Below the pieces are notes generated by a model. That model was not told the DNA's origin. It was given only the letters and a program-made list of their open reading frames with translations, and did not search any database. From the NCBI GenBank assembly GCA_041495845.1, contig JBGQDM010000013.1, positions 1-46,554 on the forward strand: a stretch of DNA of 46,554 bases. The letters run 5' to 3'. The DNA is from JBGQDM01 sp041495845. Its GTDB lineage: Bacteria > Acidobacteriota > Terriglobia > Terriglobales > Acidobacteriaceae. Of this stretch, positions 26,699 to 33,769 are shown in pieces (the first letter of the stretch is position 1; each line of letters begins with the position of its first letter). Made by a program: the position numbers and the translations under genes.

Positions 26699-26702
<4 letters not shown>

Positions 26703-26917
26703 AGTCCGCACTTCCACCCACGCAGCCGGCGGTGACCTTGTTTTTCGTTCCCTGCTCCTGCGGCCGCCACCTCATCGTCCGCGACGGCGATGCGCCCTCC
26801 GGCCCGCACGGTCGTCACCTGCAGTGCCCGCAGTGCGGCAAGCAGCACGACCGCCACTACCGCGCCATTCGTCTGCAATATGAAGACTCTCGCTACTGGC
26901 GCTCCGATGGCTGCTGA
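26699..26917 (+). CDS. Small CSCG/CPQCG zinc-ribbon-like protein
   Basis: A 72-residue frame starting at GTG 26699 within the typA stop (GTGA overlap) and ending one base before the convergent serine hydrolase stop. It has two cysteine pairs, PCSCGRHLIV and CPQCGKQHDRHYRAIRL, that would form a zinc ribbon. The tight packing and the paired CxC/CxxC motifs support a real gene, but I do not recognise the family. Confidence 0.5.
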
Positions 26918-26918
26918 G

Positions 26919-28064
26919 TTATTTCTTCGCGGGCGGCACAGGCAGCCCGAGCAGAATGCGCATCAACTCCGTTGCCAGGTCTGAGGCCTCCACCCCCTCC
27001 AGATTGATCAGCACGACCACGCCGGCGTTTCGCTCCGGCACCAGCATGATGAAGGTGCTCGTGCCCTGTTGGGAGCCGCCGTGGCCCACGTCGAGGACGC
27101 CGAGTTCTCTACCCGTCCCCCAGCCGAGCGCATAGTGGGAATGTTTTCCGTCGCCCAGCGGTTGCGGCGTCCACATCAGATCGCGGACTGCGCGGTCCAG
27201 CAACTTGTCTCCCAGTAGCGCTACCTCGAACCGCGCCATATCTTCCGCCGAAGACAGCCAACCGCCGCCGGGAACCTTGTAACTGGAATCGAGAAAGTCG
27301 GCGTTCAACACCCGCCCGGAATCATCCTTTTGATAAAAACGCGTCCGCTCCGGAATTATGGCAAACCGGTTGTCGGGGACCGTGTGCGTCATGCCCGCGA
27401 GCAGAAACACGTTCTCCCGCTCGTAGTCCACGTACTTGGCGCCAGACGCGCCTTCGATCGCACACCCCACCACCGTGAAGCCCTGCGTCGAGTAACGAAA
27501 CTTGGTTCCCGGCTCTGCCACCAGCGCATCGTCGGCGAAAAATCCGAGCCCACCTTGAATCGGGTCGTCAAAATGTTTGGTGTTTCCGATCTCCATATCC
27601 GCGGGACCCTCGCGATAATGCCGCACGCCTCCCGTGTGCGAGAGCAGTTCGCGGGTGGTGACCGGCCACGGCTTTTGCGGAAATCCCGGACAATACTTCT
27701 GCACCGGATCGTCCAGCCCCAGTTTGCCGCGTTGCCACAGCTGCAGCGCACCCACCGCCGTGACCGGCTTCGAAACCGAGGCCAAACGGTAGAGCGTGCT
27801 GGCCGTCGCCGGCGCCCCGTTCTCCAGGTCCGCATTCCCGAAACCGTTGGCCCACACCGGTTTCCCGTCTTCGACGATCGCCACCGAGGCACCCGGCACA
27901 TGGTTCGCCGTCATGAACTTCTGGGTGACTGCCTCCATCCGGCTGCGCTTTTCCGGCGCTAGATTCGCCCCGCCGCCGGACTGGGCAATGATCGCCCCCA
28001 GGAAAAACCACATCAGCGCTATGCCGAAGGCAGCTCCTTGTACCCGCAATTTCCGCCATCCCAT
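26919..28064 (-). CDS. Serine hydrolase, beta-lactamase/class-C-like family
   Basis: A 381-residue exported protein. A signal peptide or anchor (residues 10-28) is followed by a penicillin-binding-protein-like domain. The nucleophile motif SxxK is Ser96-Val-Ser-Lys99 in RLASVSKPVTAVGAL. The second motif is Tyr191-Ser-Thr (YSTQGF, where many relatives have YxN), and the third is HGG in DVGHGGSQQG. Such proteins are esterases, D-amino-acid peptidases or cell-wall enzymes more often than true beta-lactamases, and the substrate is unknown. It is monocistronic, converging on the typA side and divergent from the RRM gene. Confidence 0.9.
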   Translation of the reverse strand: MGWRKLRVQGAAFGIALMWFFLGAIIAQSGGGANLAPEKRSRMEAVTQKFMTANHVPGASVAIVEDGKPVWANGFGNADLENGAPATASTLYRLASVSKPVTAVGALQLWQRGKLGLDDPVQKYCPGFPQKPWPVTTRELLSHTGGVRHYREGPADMEIGNTKHFDDPIQGGLGFFADDALVAEPGTKFRYSTQGFTVVGCAIEGASGAKYVDYERENVFLLAGMTHTVPDNRFAIIPERTRFYQKDDSGRVLNADFLDSSYKVPGGGWLSSAEDMARFEVALLGDKLLDRAVRDLMWTPQPLGDGKHSHYALGWGTGRELGVLDVGHGGSQQGTSTFIMLVPERNAGVVVLINLEGVEASDLATELMRILLGLPVPPAKK

Positions 28065-28224
28065 CCGCGTTTTCCCTCCCGCGACTTCACCCTAGCAGAC
28101 CGCGCCCACCACTGCTATACTCTCCCCGCGTTTGACGGTCCGCCCCTCGGTCTCAGGTTCGGATGTGCTCCTGTTTTCCGAAGCGCCGCCATTGCAAATT
28201 CGCTAACCCGTTCGAGGCACTCTC

Positions 28225-28557
28225 GTGAAGAATATTTTTGTCGGCAATCTGGACTTCGCCACCACCGATGACGATCTCCGTCAGTTGTTTGAACCCTTTG
28301 GCCAGGTGGACCGCGTCAACATTCTGACCGACCGCGACACTGGCCGCTCACGCGGTTTCGGCTTTGTCGAGATGGGCAATAGCGAAGAGGCTGAACGGGC
28401 CATCGCCGCGCTCAACGGATCGCAAGTGGGCTCACGCAAGATCAACGTGAATGAGGCCCGCCCGAAAACCGAAAAACCTTCCGGCGGCGGCTTCCGCGAT
28501 CGTGGCGACCGCGGCGGCGGCGGCGGTGGCGGTCGTGGCGGCCGCGGCCGTTACTAA
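28225..28557 (+). CDS. Glycine-rich RNA-recognition-motif protein
   Basis: A 110-residue protein made of one RRM (about 1-78) and an Arg/Gly-rich tail. RNP2 is IFVGNL and RNP1 is RGFGFVEM, both with the aromatic residues that stack on RNA. The tail GGGGGGGRGGRGRY resembles bacterial cold-shock-associated RRM proteins such as cyanobacterial Rbp. GTG 28225 follows GAGG at suitable spacing. A possible -10 box TATACT lies at 28116-28121, which would give a long leader of about 100 nt, common in cold-regulated genes. The -35 match is poor. Confidence 0.92.
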   Translation: MKNIFVGNLDFATTDDDLRQLFEPFGQVDRVNILTDRDTGRSRGFGFVEMGNSEEAERAIAALNGSQVGSRKINVNEARPKTEKPSGGGFRDRGDRGGGGGGGRGGRGRY

Positions 28558-28606
28558 ATCTCCGCTCCACGAATCTCCGCTCCACTCAGCGCCCGTCTTC
28601 CCTCGG

Positions 28607-28636
28607 TTGAAGCCGGGCGCGCCCGGCATGTACACT
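28607..28636 (+). promoter_or_regulatory. tRNA-Arg promoter with a palindromic spacer
   Basis: TTGAAG (28607-28612), an 18-bp spacer and TACACT (28631-28636) lie 13 bases before the mature tRNA 5' end. The spacer is mostly the perfect 16-bp palindrome GCCGGGCGCGCCCGGC (28612-28627), which may also act as terminator stem for the RRM gene ending at 28557. Confidence 0.55.
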
Positions 28637-28649
28637 GACTCTACTGCAC

Positions 28650-28726
28650 GCGCCCGTAGCTCAAATGGATAGAGCGCCGGCCTCCGGAGCCGTAGGTTAG
28701 GGGTTCGAGTCCCTTCGGGCGCGCCA
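28650..28726 (+). tRNA. tRNA-Arg, anticodon CCG
   Basis: A full cloverleaf is visible: acceptor GCGCCCG/CGGGCGC, D stem GCTC/GAGC, anticodon loop CTCCGGA with anticodon CCG (reads CGG), TTCGAGT T-loop, discriminator G and encoded CCA at 28724-28726. The anticodon stem has one mismatch at its outer pair (C opposite T), and the T stem has a G-T pair. It stands alone. Confidence 0.95.
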
Positions 28727-28750
28727 CTTTACCCTGCTTTTTGCCCCAAG

Positions 28751-28820
28751 AACTTCCAAAGGGGATAGTGCTAGCTGTATAAGCCTGCTTAGACCCGCGC
28801 GCGGCAGGTTCCTGGAAGTT
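28751..28820 (+). repeat. Nested inverted repeat in the leader of the unknown gene
   Basis: AACTTCCA (28751-28758) pairs with TGGAAGTT (28813-28820), and inside this CCTGC (28784-28788) pairs with GCAGG (28804-28808). The outer right arm contains the only purine-rich GGAAG before ATG 28830, so folding could mask the ribosome site. Confidence 0.4.
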
Positions 28821-28829
28821 GGTGCGCTC

Positions 28830-29321
28830 ATGGCTAGCTATAAGGTTCTGAAGAGTGTCGCCCACAACGTCGGTCACTCCTTCGTGAGTCTGATGAACTA
28901 CGCCGATGATGACTACGTCATGGGGCACGTTCTGCGATTTTCCCGACTCACAGGGCACGACTGTCTTACGATCAATCTAATGACTGGCGAGGCCGCACCT
29001 CCCGAGCTACTGCGCGCGCCAGTTTCGGAAGTTCCCGCTCGGTATTCCAAGTGGTTCTGGGACCTCGTTGAGCGACAAGGCTCCGATCGAGCGTATGTTC
29101 GAAGTGCAACGCTGAACCTACGCTACGATATTGCTACACAGCGCCCGGTGGCCAGGAACCCTGAATTCGTTGAGAGTCCCTATGTTTGCAACGTTCGGGT
29201 CACGGATTCGCGCGGAAAAGAATACGTCGCGCATTTCGACGGCTGGTGGTACCCCGAGCGGCAGTCAAAACAAAAGAACCGCAGGTGGTGGGAACTCTGG
29301 ACCTGGTTCAGTGCCAGGTAG
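28830..29321 (+). CDS. Conserved hypothetical protein next to tRNA-Arg
   Basis: A 163-residue soluble protein with no signal peptide. The first half (SVAHNVGHSFVSLMNYADDDYVMGHVLRFSR) and the sequence VCNVRVTDSRGKEYVAHFDGW look like a conserved small-protein family that I recall only as hypothetical. The C-terminus is rich in Trp and basic residues (KKNRRWWELWTWF type). It begins about 100 bp downstream of the tRNA. Its codon use appears less GC-biased than that of neighbouring genes, which together suggest acquisition. I see no integrase and no copy of the tRNA 3' end nearby. Confidence 0.7.
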   Translation: MASYKVLKSVAHNVGHSFVSLMNYADDDYVMGHVLRFSRLTGHDCLTINLMTGEAAPPELLRAPVSEVPARYSKWFWDLVERQGSDRAYVRSATLNLRYDIATQRPVARNPEFVESPYVCNVRVTDSRGKEYVAHFDGWWYPERQSKQKNRRWWELWTWFSAR

Positions 29322-29447
29322 CTCCAAGGGCAGCGTTCTGGATCATCCCGAAGGAAACGCCCGAAATCATCTATATCTGCCGCGCAGCGCAGGCCCCGCC
29401 TGCGTTTCACCTTCGAGTGCGGTGAACCTTGACCAACTCTTCAACCA

Positions 29448-29780
29448 GTGCATCCACCACTTCCTTTGCCGCCGTACGAGCGCGCCCGTTTTCGCGATCG
29501 GCCGCTCTGTAACGACCTGGTCGAGGCCGCCGGCCGCGAGCCAGGCCAGGGCGACGTTGCCGGCGCCTGGTACAACTTTGCCTGTGGCGCTGCCCTCGCC
29601 GGCCACCGCGATGAGGCCCCCGAGTATCTCCGCCACGCCATCGACCGCGGATACACGAACGCCGACCACATGGCCAAAGACGAAGACTTGACATCCCTTC
29701 GTGACTACCCCAAGTTTCAGGAACTCCTGGCCTCCGCTGGAAAAAACCCTGCGAGCGCAGCACCCGCCGCCTCGCGTTGA
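29448..29780 (+). pseudogene. C-terminal remnant of a TPR-repeat protein
   Basis: From about 29510 the frame encodes AWYNFACGAALAGHRDEAPEYLRHAIDRGY followed by MAKDEDLTSLRDYPKFQELL. This is the end-of-array signature of tetratricopeptide proteins, in which the last repeats close with a 'DPDLxxLRxxPxFxxLL' block. The sequence before it (residues 1-20) is non-TPR, Pro/Arg-rich and has only a weak GTG start, so the upstream repeats have been lost. If expressed it would be a 110-residue fragment. I treat it as a gene remnant, though a short functional protein is not excluded. Confidence 0.5.
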
Positions 29781-29882
29781 CCTCTTTCCCGGCCCCGACC
29801 AACACTTTTCTCGCTTCTCCGCTGGAAATCAGTTTTCGTTACCGCCGTAACCTTCCCTTGCTAAAGTCCTCGCGGTAACTTA

Positions 29883-29904
29883 CGAGCAGGGTACGGCCTG
29901 CTCG
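29883..29904 (+). promoter_or_regulatory. Leader hairpin upstream of TonB-C gene
   Basis: CGAGCAGG and CCTGCTCG form an 8-bp stem with a six-base loop, 27 bases before ATG 29931. It may end transcription from upstream or protect the mRNA 5' end. Confidence 0.4.
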
Positions 29905-29930
29905 CCCTGAGGCTGCAACCCGCGCACGAC

Positions 29931-30248
29931 ATGACACTTGAAACCATCTTCAGACGCACAGTTTTGCTGGCCGTGTTGCTGGCCACTCCAGTCCTGGCCC
30001 AGGGCACGGGCCGCAAGGTCAAAGACCGCGTCCTTCCAGTCTTTCCGGAGCTCGCACGCCGCATGAACCTCAAAGGTGCGGTGAGAATTGAAGCCGTGGT
30101 CGCACCTAACGGCAAGGTCAAATCTACCAAGGTCCTCGGCGGCAGCCCCGTCCTCGTCCTCGCCGCTCAGAGCGCCGTCGAGCGTTGGCGTTTCGAGCCG
30201 GCAGCCCAGGAAACTACCGAGACGATTGAACTCCTCTTTACCGAATAA
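29931..30248 (+). CDS. Exported TonB C-terminal-domain protein
   Basis: A 105-residue protein with a signal peptide (about 1-24, ending LAQG) directly followed by a TonB_C domain: FPELARRMNLKGAVRIEAVVAPNGKVKSTKVLGGSPVLVLAAQSAVERWRFEPA. It lacks the Pro-rich spacer of true TonB, and if the leader is cleaved it is a free periplasmic domain. Acidobacteria encode many such short TonB_C proteins. They may interact with receptors or act as adaptor domains. The neighbouring genes do not indicate a partner. Two stem-loops follow its stop. Confidence 0.85.
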   Translation: MTLETIFRRTVLLAVLLATPVLAQGTGRKVKDRVLPVFPELARRMNLKGAVRIEAVVAPNGKVKSTKVLGGSPVLVLAAQSAVERWRFEPAAQETTETIELLFTE

Positions 30249-30261
30249 CCATTTCCCTGCC

Positions 30262-30295
30262 GCCGGACGGTCCTCCGGCCTATGACTTCAGTCAT
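30262..30295 (+). terminator. Tandem stem-loops after the TonB-C gene
   Basis: GCCGGA/TCCGGC (30262-30279, six-base loop) is followed by ATGAC-TTCA-GTCAT (30282-30295). Both lie 14-47 bases past the stop codon at 30248, with a short TTGT tail, consistent with transcription end or REP-like elements. Confidence 0.45.
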
Positions 30296-30369
30296 CTTGT
30301 GAGGGTTTCGCTCGTGCTTCAATCTATTGGAAGATGCGACGGTTGCCGCTCGCCGCAACCACGCTTGTC

Positions 30370-31044
30370 ATGACTGATTCCAAAGCCACCAAGGGCTCCA
30401 ACGACTGGAGCCGCTTGCTTACCGATCCTGATCTGGTCGCGCATATCGGCCAGCTATTGCAGGCCTATCGCGACGCGCCACCCGACCGCCGCGAGCACGC
30501 GCTGCTGGAAGCGATGCACCACATCAAACGGCAAGCGGGCGAGCCGAAACCGGCTGCCGCCTCGGAAGCCAAGCCTGCCGCCGCTGGAGCGGCCGCTGCG
30601 GTCGCTCGCGCTCCTGAGCCTGAACCCCAACCACCTTTTCAGCCCGATATCTTCACGCCCTCGCATGGCCAGGATCGCCGCCGCTACCCGCGCATTAAGT
30701 GTTTTGTGGCGGTGGAACTGCGCGAAGAAGGCGCTGCCGCTCCGGTCTGGGGCAACCTCTCCAATGCCAGCGCCGGCGGCTGCTACATCGAGACCCTCGC
30801 CCCGCTGCAGAACGGCCTCAAACTTGAAATCGGCCTCTGGGTCAACAACGGCAAGATCTGGGTCAAAGGCATCGTCATCAACGGCGTCGTCATTCAGTCC
30901 AATCCCTGCTTTGGGATCCGCATCAAGTACACCGACATGGATCCCAGCGAGCGCGAGACGCTGCGCTTCTTCCTCAAGTTTGTCGAAGGCACCACCAAAT
31001 CCTACGACCAACAAAACGGCTACCTCGCGAAATTGAAGCGCTAG
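30370..31044 (+). CDS. PilZ-domain protein
   Basis: A cytoplasmic protein of about 224 residues. It has an N-terminal helical part, an Ala/Pro-rich linker (about 60-95) and a C-terminal PilZ domain with the c-di-GMP-binding signatures RRRYPR (RxxxR) and NASAGG (N/DxSxxG). PilZ domains change partner activity on c-di-GMP binding, often in motility, exopolysaccharide or surface attachment. I use ATG 30370 (MTDSKATKG) because the residues encoded before it look non-conserved; ATG 30334 in the same frame is the alternative. It is flanked by hairpin elements on both sides and is probably monocistronic. Confidence 0.85.
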   Translation: MTDSKATKGSNDWSRLLTDPDLVAHIGQLLQAYRDAPPDRREHALLEAMHHIKRQAGEPKPAAASEAKPAAAGAAAAVARAPEPEPQPPFQPDIFTPSHGQDRRRYPRIKCFVAVELREEGAAAPVWGNLSNASAGGCYIETLAPLQNGLKLEIGLWVNNGKIWVKGIVINGVVIQSNPCFGIRIKYTDMDPSERETLRFFLKFVEGTTKSYDQQNGYLAKLKR

Positions 31045-31066
31045 CAGCCCGTGGCGCAAGCGAGGT

Positions 31067-31130
31067 TCGCATCAGGCTATGCCTTCAGGCATAGCGTAAG
31101 TGCTGCGTGATGCGAGCGCCTTCAGGCGCT
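31067..31130. repeat. Nested TTCA-loop hairpins (REP-like)
   Basis: TCGCATCA/TGATGCGA (31067-31074 and 31108-31115) encloses GCTATGCC-TTCA-GGCATAGC (31076-31095). It is followed at once by AGCGCC-TTCA-GGCGCT (31115-31130). The shared TTCA loop and branched shape suggest a repetitive extragenic element. It lies between convergent genes, where it could terminate both. Confidence 0.55.
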
Positions 31131-31162
31131 GCGGCCGGAGAGTGGAGTTTTATCACGACCTG

Positions 31163-31720
31163 CTAGAGCCTGGCCTTTCCTCGTTTGCGGCGTCTTGGCG
31201 GTAGCGACGCGGTGACAGCCTCAAAGATGGAATGCGGGCTATCGGCATACGGGTTATAGGCCGGGTCAGGGTACCAGGTGCCGGCAAAGAGTGCCGGTTG
31301 GCGGGCAATGGTGCAGCGCTGCACGTGGACCAGATCGACAAAGTTGTGATGGACGTTGGGGTTGCCCCAGTCTCCACCCCAGATCATGCCGGCGCTGTGC
31401 GCCAGCTGGCCAAGAAATGAGAAATCACCTTTCCACGAGGGCTCGCCGTTGACCACGCGAACAATGTCGGCGGCCAGGCCATAGTGGTGCACCCCGACCG
31501 TACGGAGCTTGCTGGCGCCTTGGTTAAAGAGTTCCTGTTGTCGGGCTTGGCTGCGATAGGTCTCAAACACGCGAACGGAAATGCCCATGACCTTGGCGGC
31601 GTCCACCATTCGCTGCACCAACTCCCGAGTGACGGGCTCGAGCAGGGCGAGATCGTCGACGCGGGCGGTCGAGTTGAAGCGAGGATCAGTAGAGATGGTA
31701 TCGGTAAAGAAGTTGCCCAT
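31163..31720 (-). CDS. M15-family peptidase (endolysin/VanY-like)
   Basis: A 185-residue zinc peptidase. The motif His78-x2-Gly-x-Ala-x-Asp85 (HHYGLAADIV) supplies two zinc ligands and DLVHVQ supplies the third (His132). FETYRSQARQQELFNQG is the typical substrate-pocket helix. Such enzymes cleave peptidoglycan stem peptides as D,D-carboxypeptidases or L-Ala-D-Glu endopeptidases. No signal peptide is visible from ATG 31720, which follows GGAGG at short spacing. That is more like phage endolysins than VanY, so it may be a domesticated prophage gene or a spore/cell-wall enzyme exported by another route. Confidence 0.85.
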   Translation of the reverse strand: MGNFFTDTISTDPRFNSTARVDDLALLEPVTRELVQRMVDAAKVMGISVRVFETYRSQARQQELFNQGASKLRTVGVHHYGLAADIVRVVNGEPSWKGDFSFLGQLAHSAGMIWGGDWGNPNVHHNFVDLVHVQRCTIARQPALFAGTWYPDPAYNPYADSPHSIFEAVTASLPPRRRKRGKARL

Positions 31721-31891
31721 GGGGCCTCCGGGGAGGGGCAGCATAACCCGGGAAATGGCAGCGGGAACAGAAGGTAACAAGTATGTTCCGTTTTCAGAAC
31801 ATCGGTGTGGGATGGCGTCGCCGGGCGGGCTTGGGCGCCCCCGGGTGTAAACCGCGGGATTGGCGACGGGCACCGCCCGGAAGACTCACGT

Positions 31892-31942
31892 GGCCCTTAA
31901 AGGTCAGGTTGCCATAAGGGCCCACTTGCCGGGGAGCAAGTG
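31892..31942. repeat. Two adjacent hairpins in a divergent intergenic region
   Basis: GGCCCTTA/TAAGGGCC (31892-31899 and 31915-31922) is directly followed by CACTTGC-CGGGGA-GCAAGTG (31923-31942). They lie between the divergent M15 peptidase and Nudix genes, about 80 bases before the latter, and could be leader structures or operators. Confidence 0.4.
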
Positions 31943-32019
31943 TGTCCGCGGATTCCTGCCGTGTGCCGGAACCAAGTTGTGCTCTACCCGGGCGTCCATC
32001 CTTCGCGCACTCTACTCTC

Positions 32020-32664
32020 ATGACTGATCGAGACTCGCCCAGGCACACCTTCCGCATCTCCCGCCTGCGCCAGCTCCAGGAATGCGCCCAGGCTGCGGCG
32101 GTCTGCTATCGCGTCGGCAGCCGTGGCATCAAGTTTCTGCTGGTGCGCACTCGCAGCGGGCGCTGGACTTTCCCCAAGGGGGGCATCGAACCTGGTCTTA
32201 GGCCCGCGCAGGCCGCCGCGCTCGAGGCCTTTGAAGAGGCCGGCGCCCACGGCTGGATGGAGGAAGACTCCTTCACCCGCTACACCCGCCGCAAGGGGAA
32301 AAAAAGCCGCGCCAGTGAGCTGGTGATCAGCGCCCACCTTTGCTACGTCCTGCGTCTCAGCCCGCCGCAGGAGGCCGACCGCGACCGTACCTGGTTTTCT
32401 CCTGAGAGAGCCCGCCGCTCGCTGCAACACGACCGTCACCCGGATGACGCCGCTGAGCTAGCCCGCGTGCTCGACCATGCGGTCACCCGCATTCGCCACC
32501 TCCACCGCGACAACGGCGCACCCATCCGTGCGTCCCGTCCGGAACTCCGTGACGGGCTGCAGAAGGTCCAGTTTGAAGCGCTGGCGGCACCCCGCGCGGT
32601 CATCCGCGTCCAGCGCGCCTCCTTCGCCCGCTTCGTTCGCCGCCAGCCGGGCGAGTTGCAATAG
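32020..32664 (+). CDS. DIPP-like Nudix hydrolase
   Basis: A 214-residue protein with a Nudix fold in residues ~20-140: AAAVCYRVGSRGIKFLLVRTRSGRWTFPKGGIEPG and the box core ALEAFEEAGAHG. The catalytic Glu pair (EE) is intact, but the Arg and first Glu of the canonical box are replaced by Leu, as seen in some diphosphoinositol-polyphosphate-phosphohydrolase-like bacterial members. It should hydrolyse a nucleoside diphosphate linked to another moiety or a polyphosphate. The basic C-terminal tail (~70 residues) has no recognised domain. ATG 32020 is the best start; no strong ribosome site is seen. Confidence 0.85.
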   Translation: MTDRDSPRHTFRISRLRQLQECAQAAAVCYRVGSRGIKFLLVRTRSGRWTFPKGGIEPGLRPAQAAALEAFEEAGAHGWMEEDSFTRYTRRKGKKSRASELVISAHLCYVLRLSPPQEADRDRTWFSPERARRSLQHDRHPDDAAELARVLDHAVTRIRHLHRDNGAPIRASRPELRDGLQKVQFEALAAPRAVIRVQRASFARFVRRQPGELQ

Positions 32665-32839
32665 ACCACCGCGGTCGAGCTCGCCGTTAAGACGTCACGC
32701 AACCATGCCGGAACCGGCGTCTCCTTACCAGCGGTGCCTCTGCGCTCACCCTTGTGCCATCGCGTCGAATCGCCAAGGGCTCGACCCGATCCAACCGTGA
32801 CCAAGATGCACCAGTAAGATTTTCTCTTCCTTACAACCG

Positions 32840-33559
32840 CTAAGACTTCATCATCCCCATCAACACCGGTGCCAAGGCGTCCGTCCCACCATGCGCAATC
32901 ATTCCCGGACGAACGCTACGCCGCCAATGCGCCAACATTCCCAGTAGCGTACCACCCAGCGTAATTCGCGCCGCCAGCCGCCAACCCTGATACGCGTGCC
33001 CCAGGCCAAAGGCGACGGCAGAAATCAGGATTCCCGCCGCGGCGTTCTTCGTCAATGCCGTCATTTGCCGCTGCAGATAGCCGCGATATAGCGCCTCCTC
33101 GCAAATTCCCGCCGTCACCGACAACGCCACCCAGAGCATCATTTCCGTTCGCCCGTGTGGCAGCAGGAACTGCACTGCCGGATCGGGGCCGTTGCTGTGC
33201 CCGTGTCCACTCACCACCGAAATCAACAACGTCGAAACAACCGCGAAGACCACACCGATGCCGATATCCCGCAGCACATCGCGCACCGACCGCCACCGGT
33301 CCCCCAGCACGGTGGCCAGGGGCGACCCGTTCCATCGCACGCCCGCTAAGACCACCGCGAACTCGAGCCACTGGAACACGATTGTGCGGGTATACATTGC
33401 GACCCGGTCCGGATTTACCATGGCCCGCATGTGGTCGGCGCGCATCGCCCCGCGCCACGCCAACAGGCCCATCAAAGCCAATACCAGAACGGTGTGCAGC
33501 GGGTGGGCAATCCTGCGATACAGTCCTGACTCCGCCGGCGCCGCTGAAGAAGTCTCCAT
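32840..33559 (-). CDS. CPBP-family intramembrane glutamic protease
   Basis: A 239-residue inner-membrane protein with about six hydrophobic segments. The active-site motifs of the CPBP (Abi/Rce1-like) family are present: Glu154-Glu155-x3-Arg159 in CEEALYRGYL, His188 in FGLGHA and HGGTD (His223) in the last segment. Family members process prenylated or other membrane proteins, or serve in bacteriocin self-immunity. The start at ATG 33559 is supported by AAGGAA upstream; a GTG further upstream adds a non-hydrophobic extension. It is separated from the K+ channel gene by an AT-rich inverted repeat, and I see no bacteriocin genes nearby. Confidence 0.87.
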   Translation of the reverse strand: METSSAAPAESGLYRRIAHPLHTVLVLALMGLLAWRGAMRADHMRAMVNPDRVAMYTRTIVFQWLEFAVVLAGVRWNGSPLATVLGDRWRSVRDVLRDIGIGVVFAVVSTLLISVVSGHGHSNGPDPAVQFLLPHGRTEMMLWVALSVTAGICEEALYRGYLQRQMTALTKNAAAGILISAVAFGLGHAYQGWRLAARITLGGTLLGMLAHWRRSVRPGMIAHGGTDALAPVLMGMMKS

Positions 33560-33697
33560 GCTGTGTTCCTTTCCGTTCGTCGCCTGCTCGTCGTCTGCAA
33601 GCGGCCCCGGACTCAGACGCGCCCCAACGGGAAACGTCACCGCACCTCAACCTAGAGAGGGAACGAGAACAGCCGAAAACAATTGTGTAGCTTTGTC

Positions 33698-33750
33698 TAA
33701 TTTGGTAATGGAAGAGTCCGAGGGTATCAAATTGCAAAATTACCAAATTA
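33698..33750. repeat. AT-rich inverted repeat with 12-bp arms
   Basis: TAATTTGGTAAT (33698-33709) and ATTACCAAATTA (33739-33750) are perfect inverted copies separated by 29 bases. Further ATTAC/CAAAATTAC iterations run to about 33766. The AT content contrasts sharply with the surroundings. It lies between the K+ channel stop and the CPBP protease start on the minus strand. Confidence 0.65.
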
Positions 33751-33769
33751 CAAAATTACAAATTGCCTC

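Larger units (their letters stand above)
29322..29930. other. 609-bp stretch with a decayed gene only
   Basis: This stretch lies between the unknown protein and the TonB-C gene. It contains the TPR fragment annotated separately and a hairpin close to the downstream start. On the minus strand around 29407-29470 a short piece (KEVVDALVEELVKVHR) looks protein-like but has no sensible upstream continuation. No intact gene is visible. Confidence 0.5.

Noticed and set aside
26919..28064. Antibiotic-resistance beta-lactamase
   Set aside because: SxxK is present, but the second motif is YST and the family is dominated by esterases and peptidases, so resistance cannot be claimed.
28650..29930. Integrative element inserted at tRNA-Arg
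   Set aside because: No integrase and no second copy of the tRNA 3' end could be found by eye in the window; only compositional hints remain.
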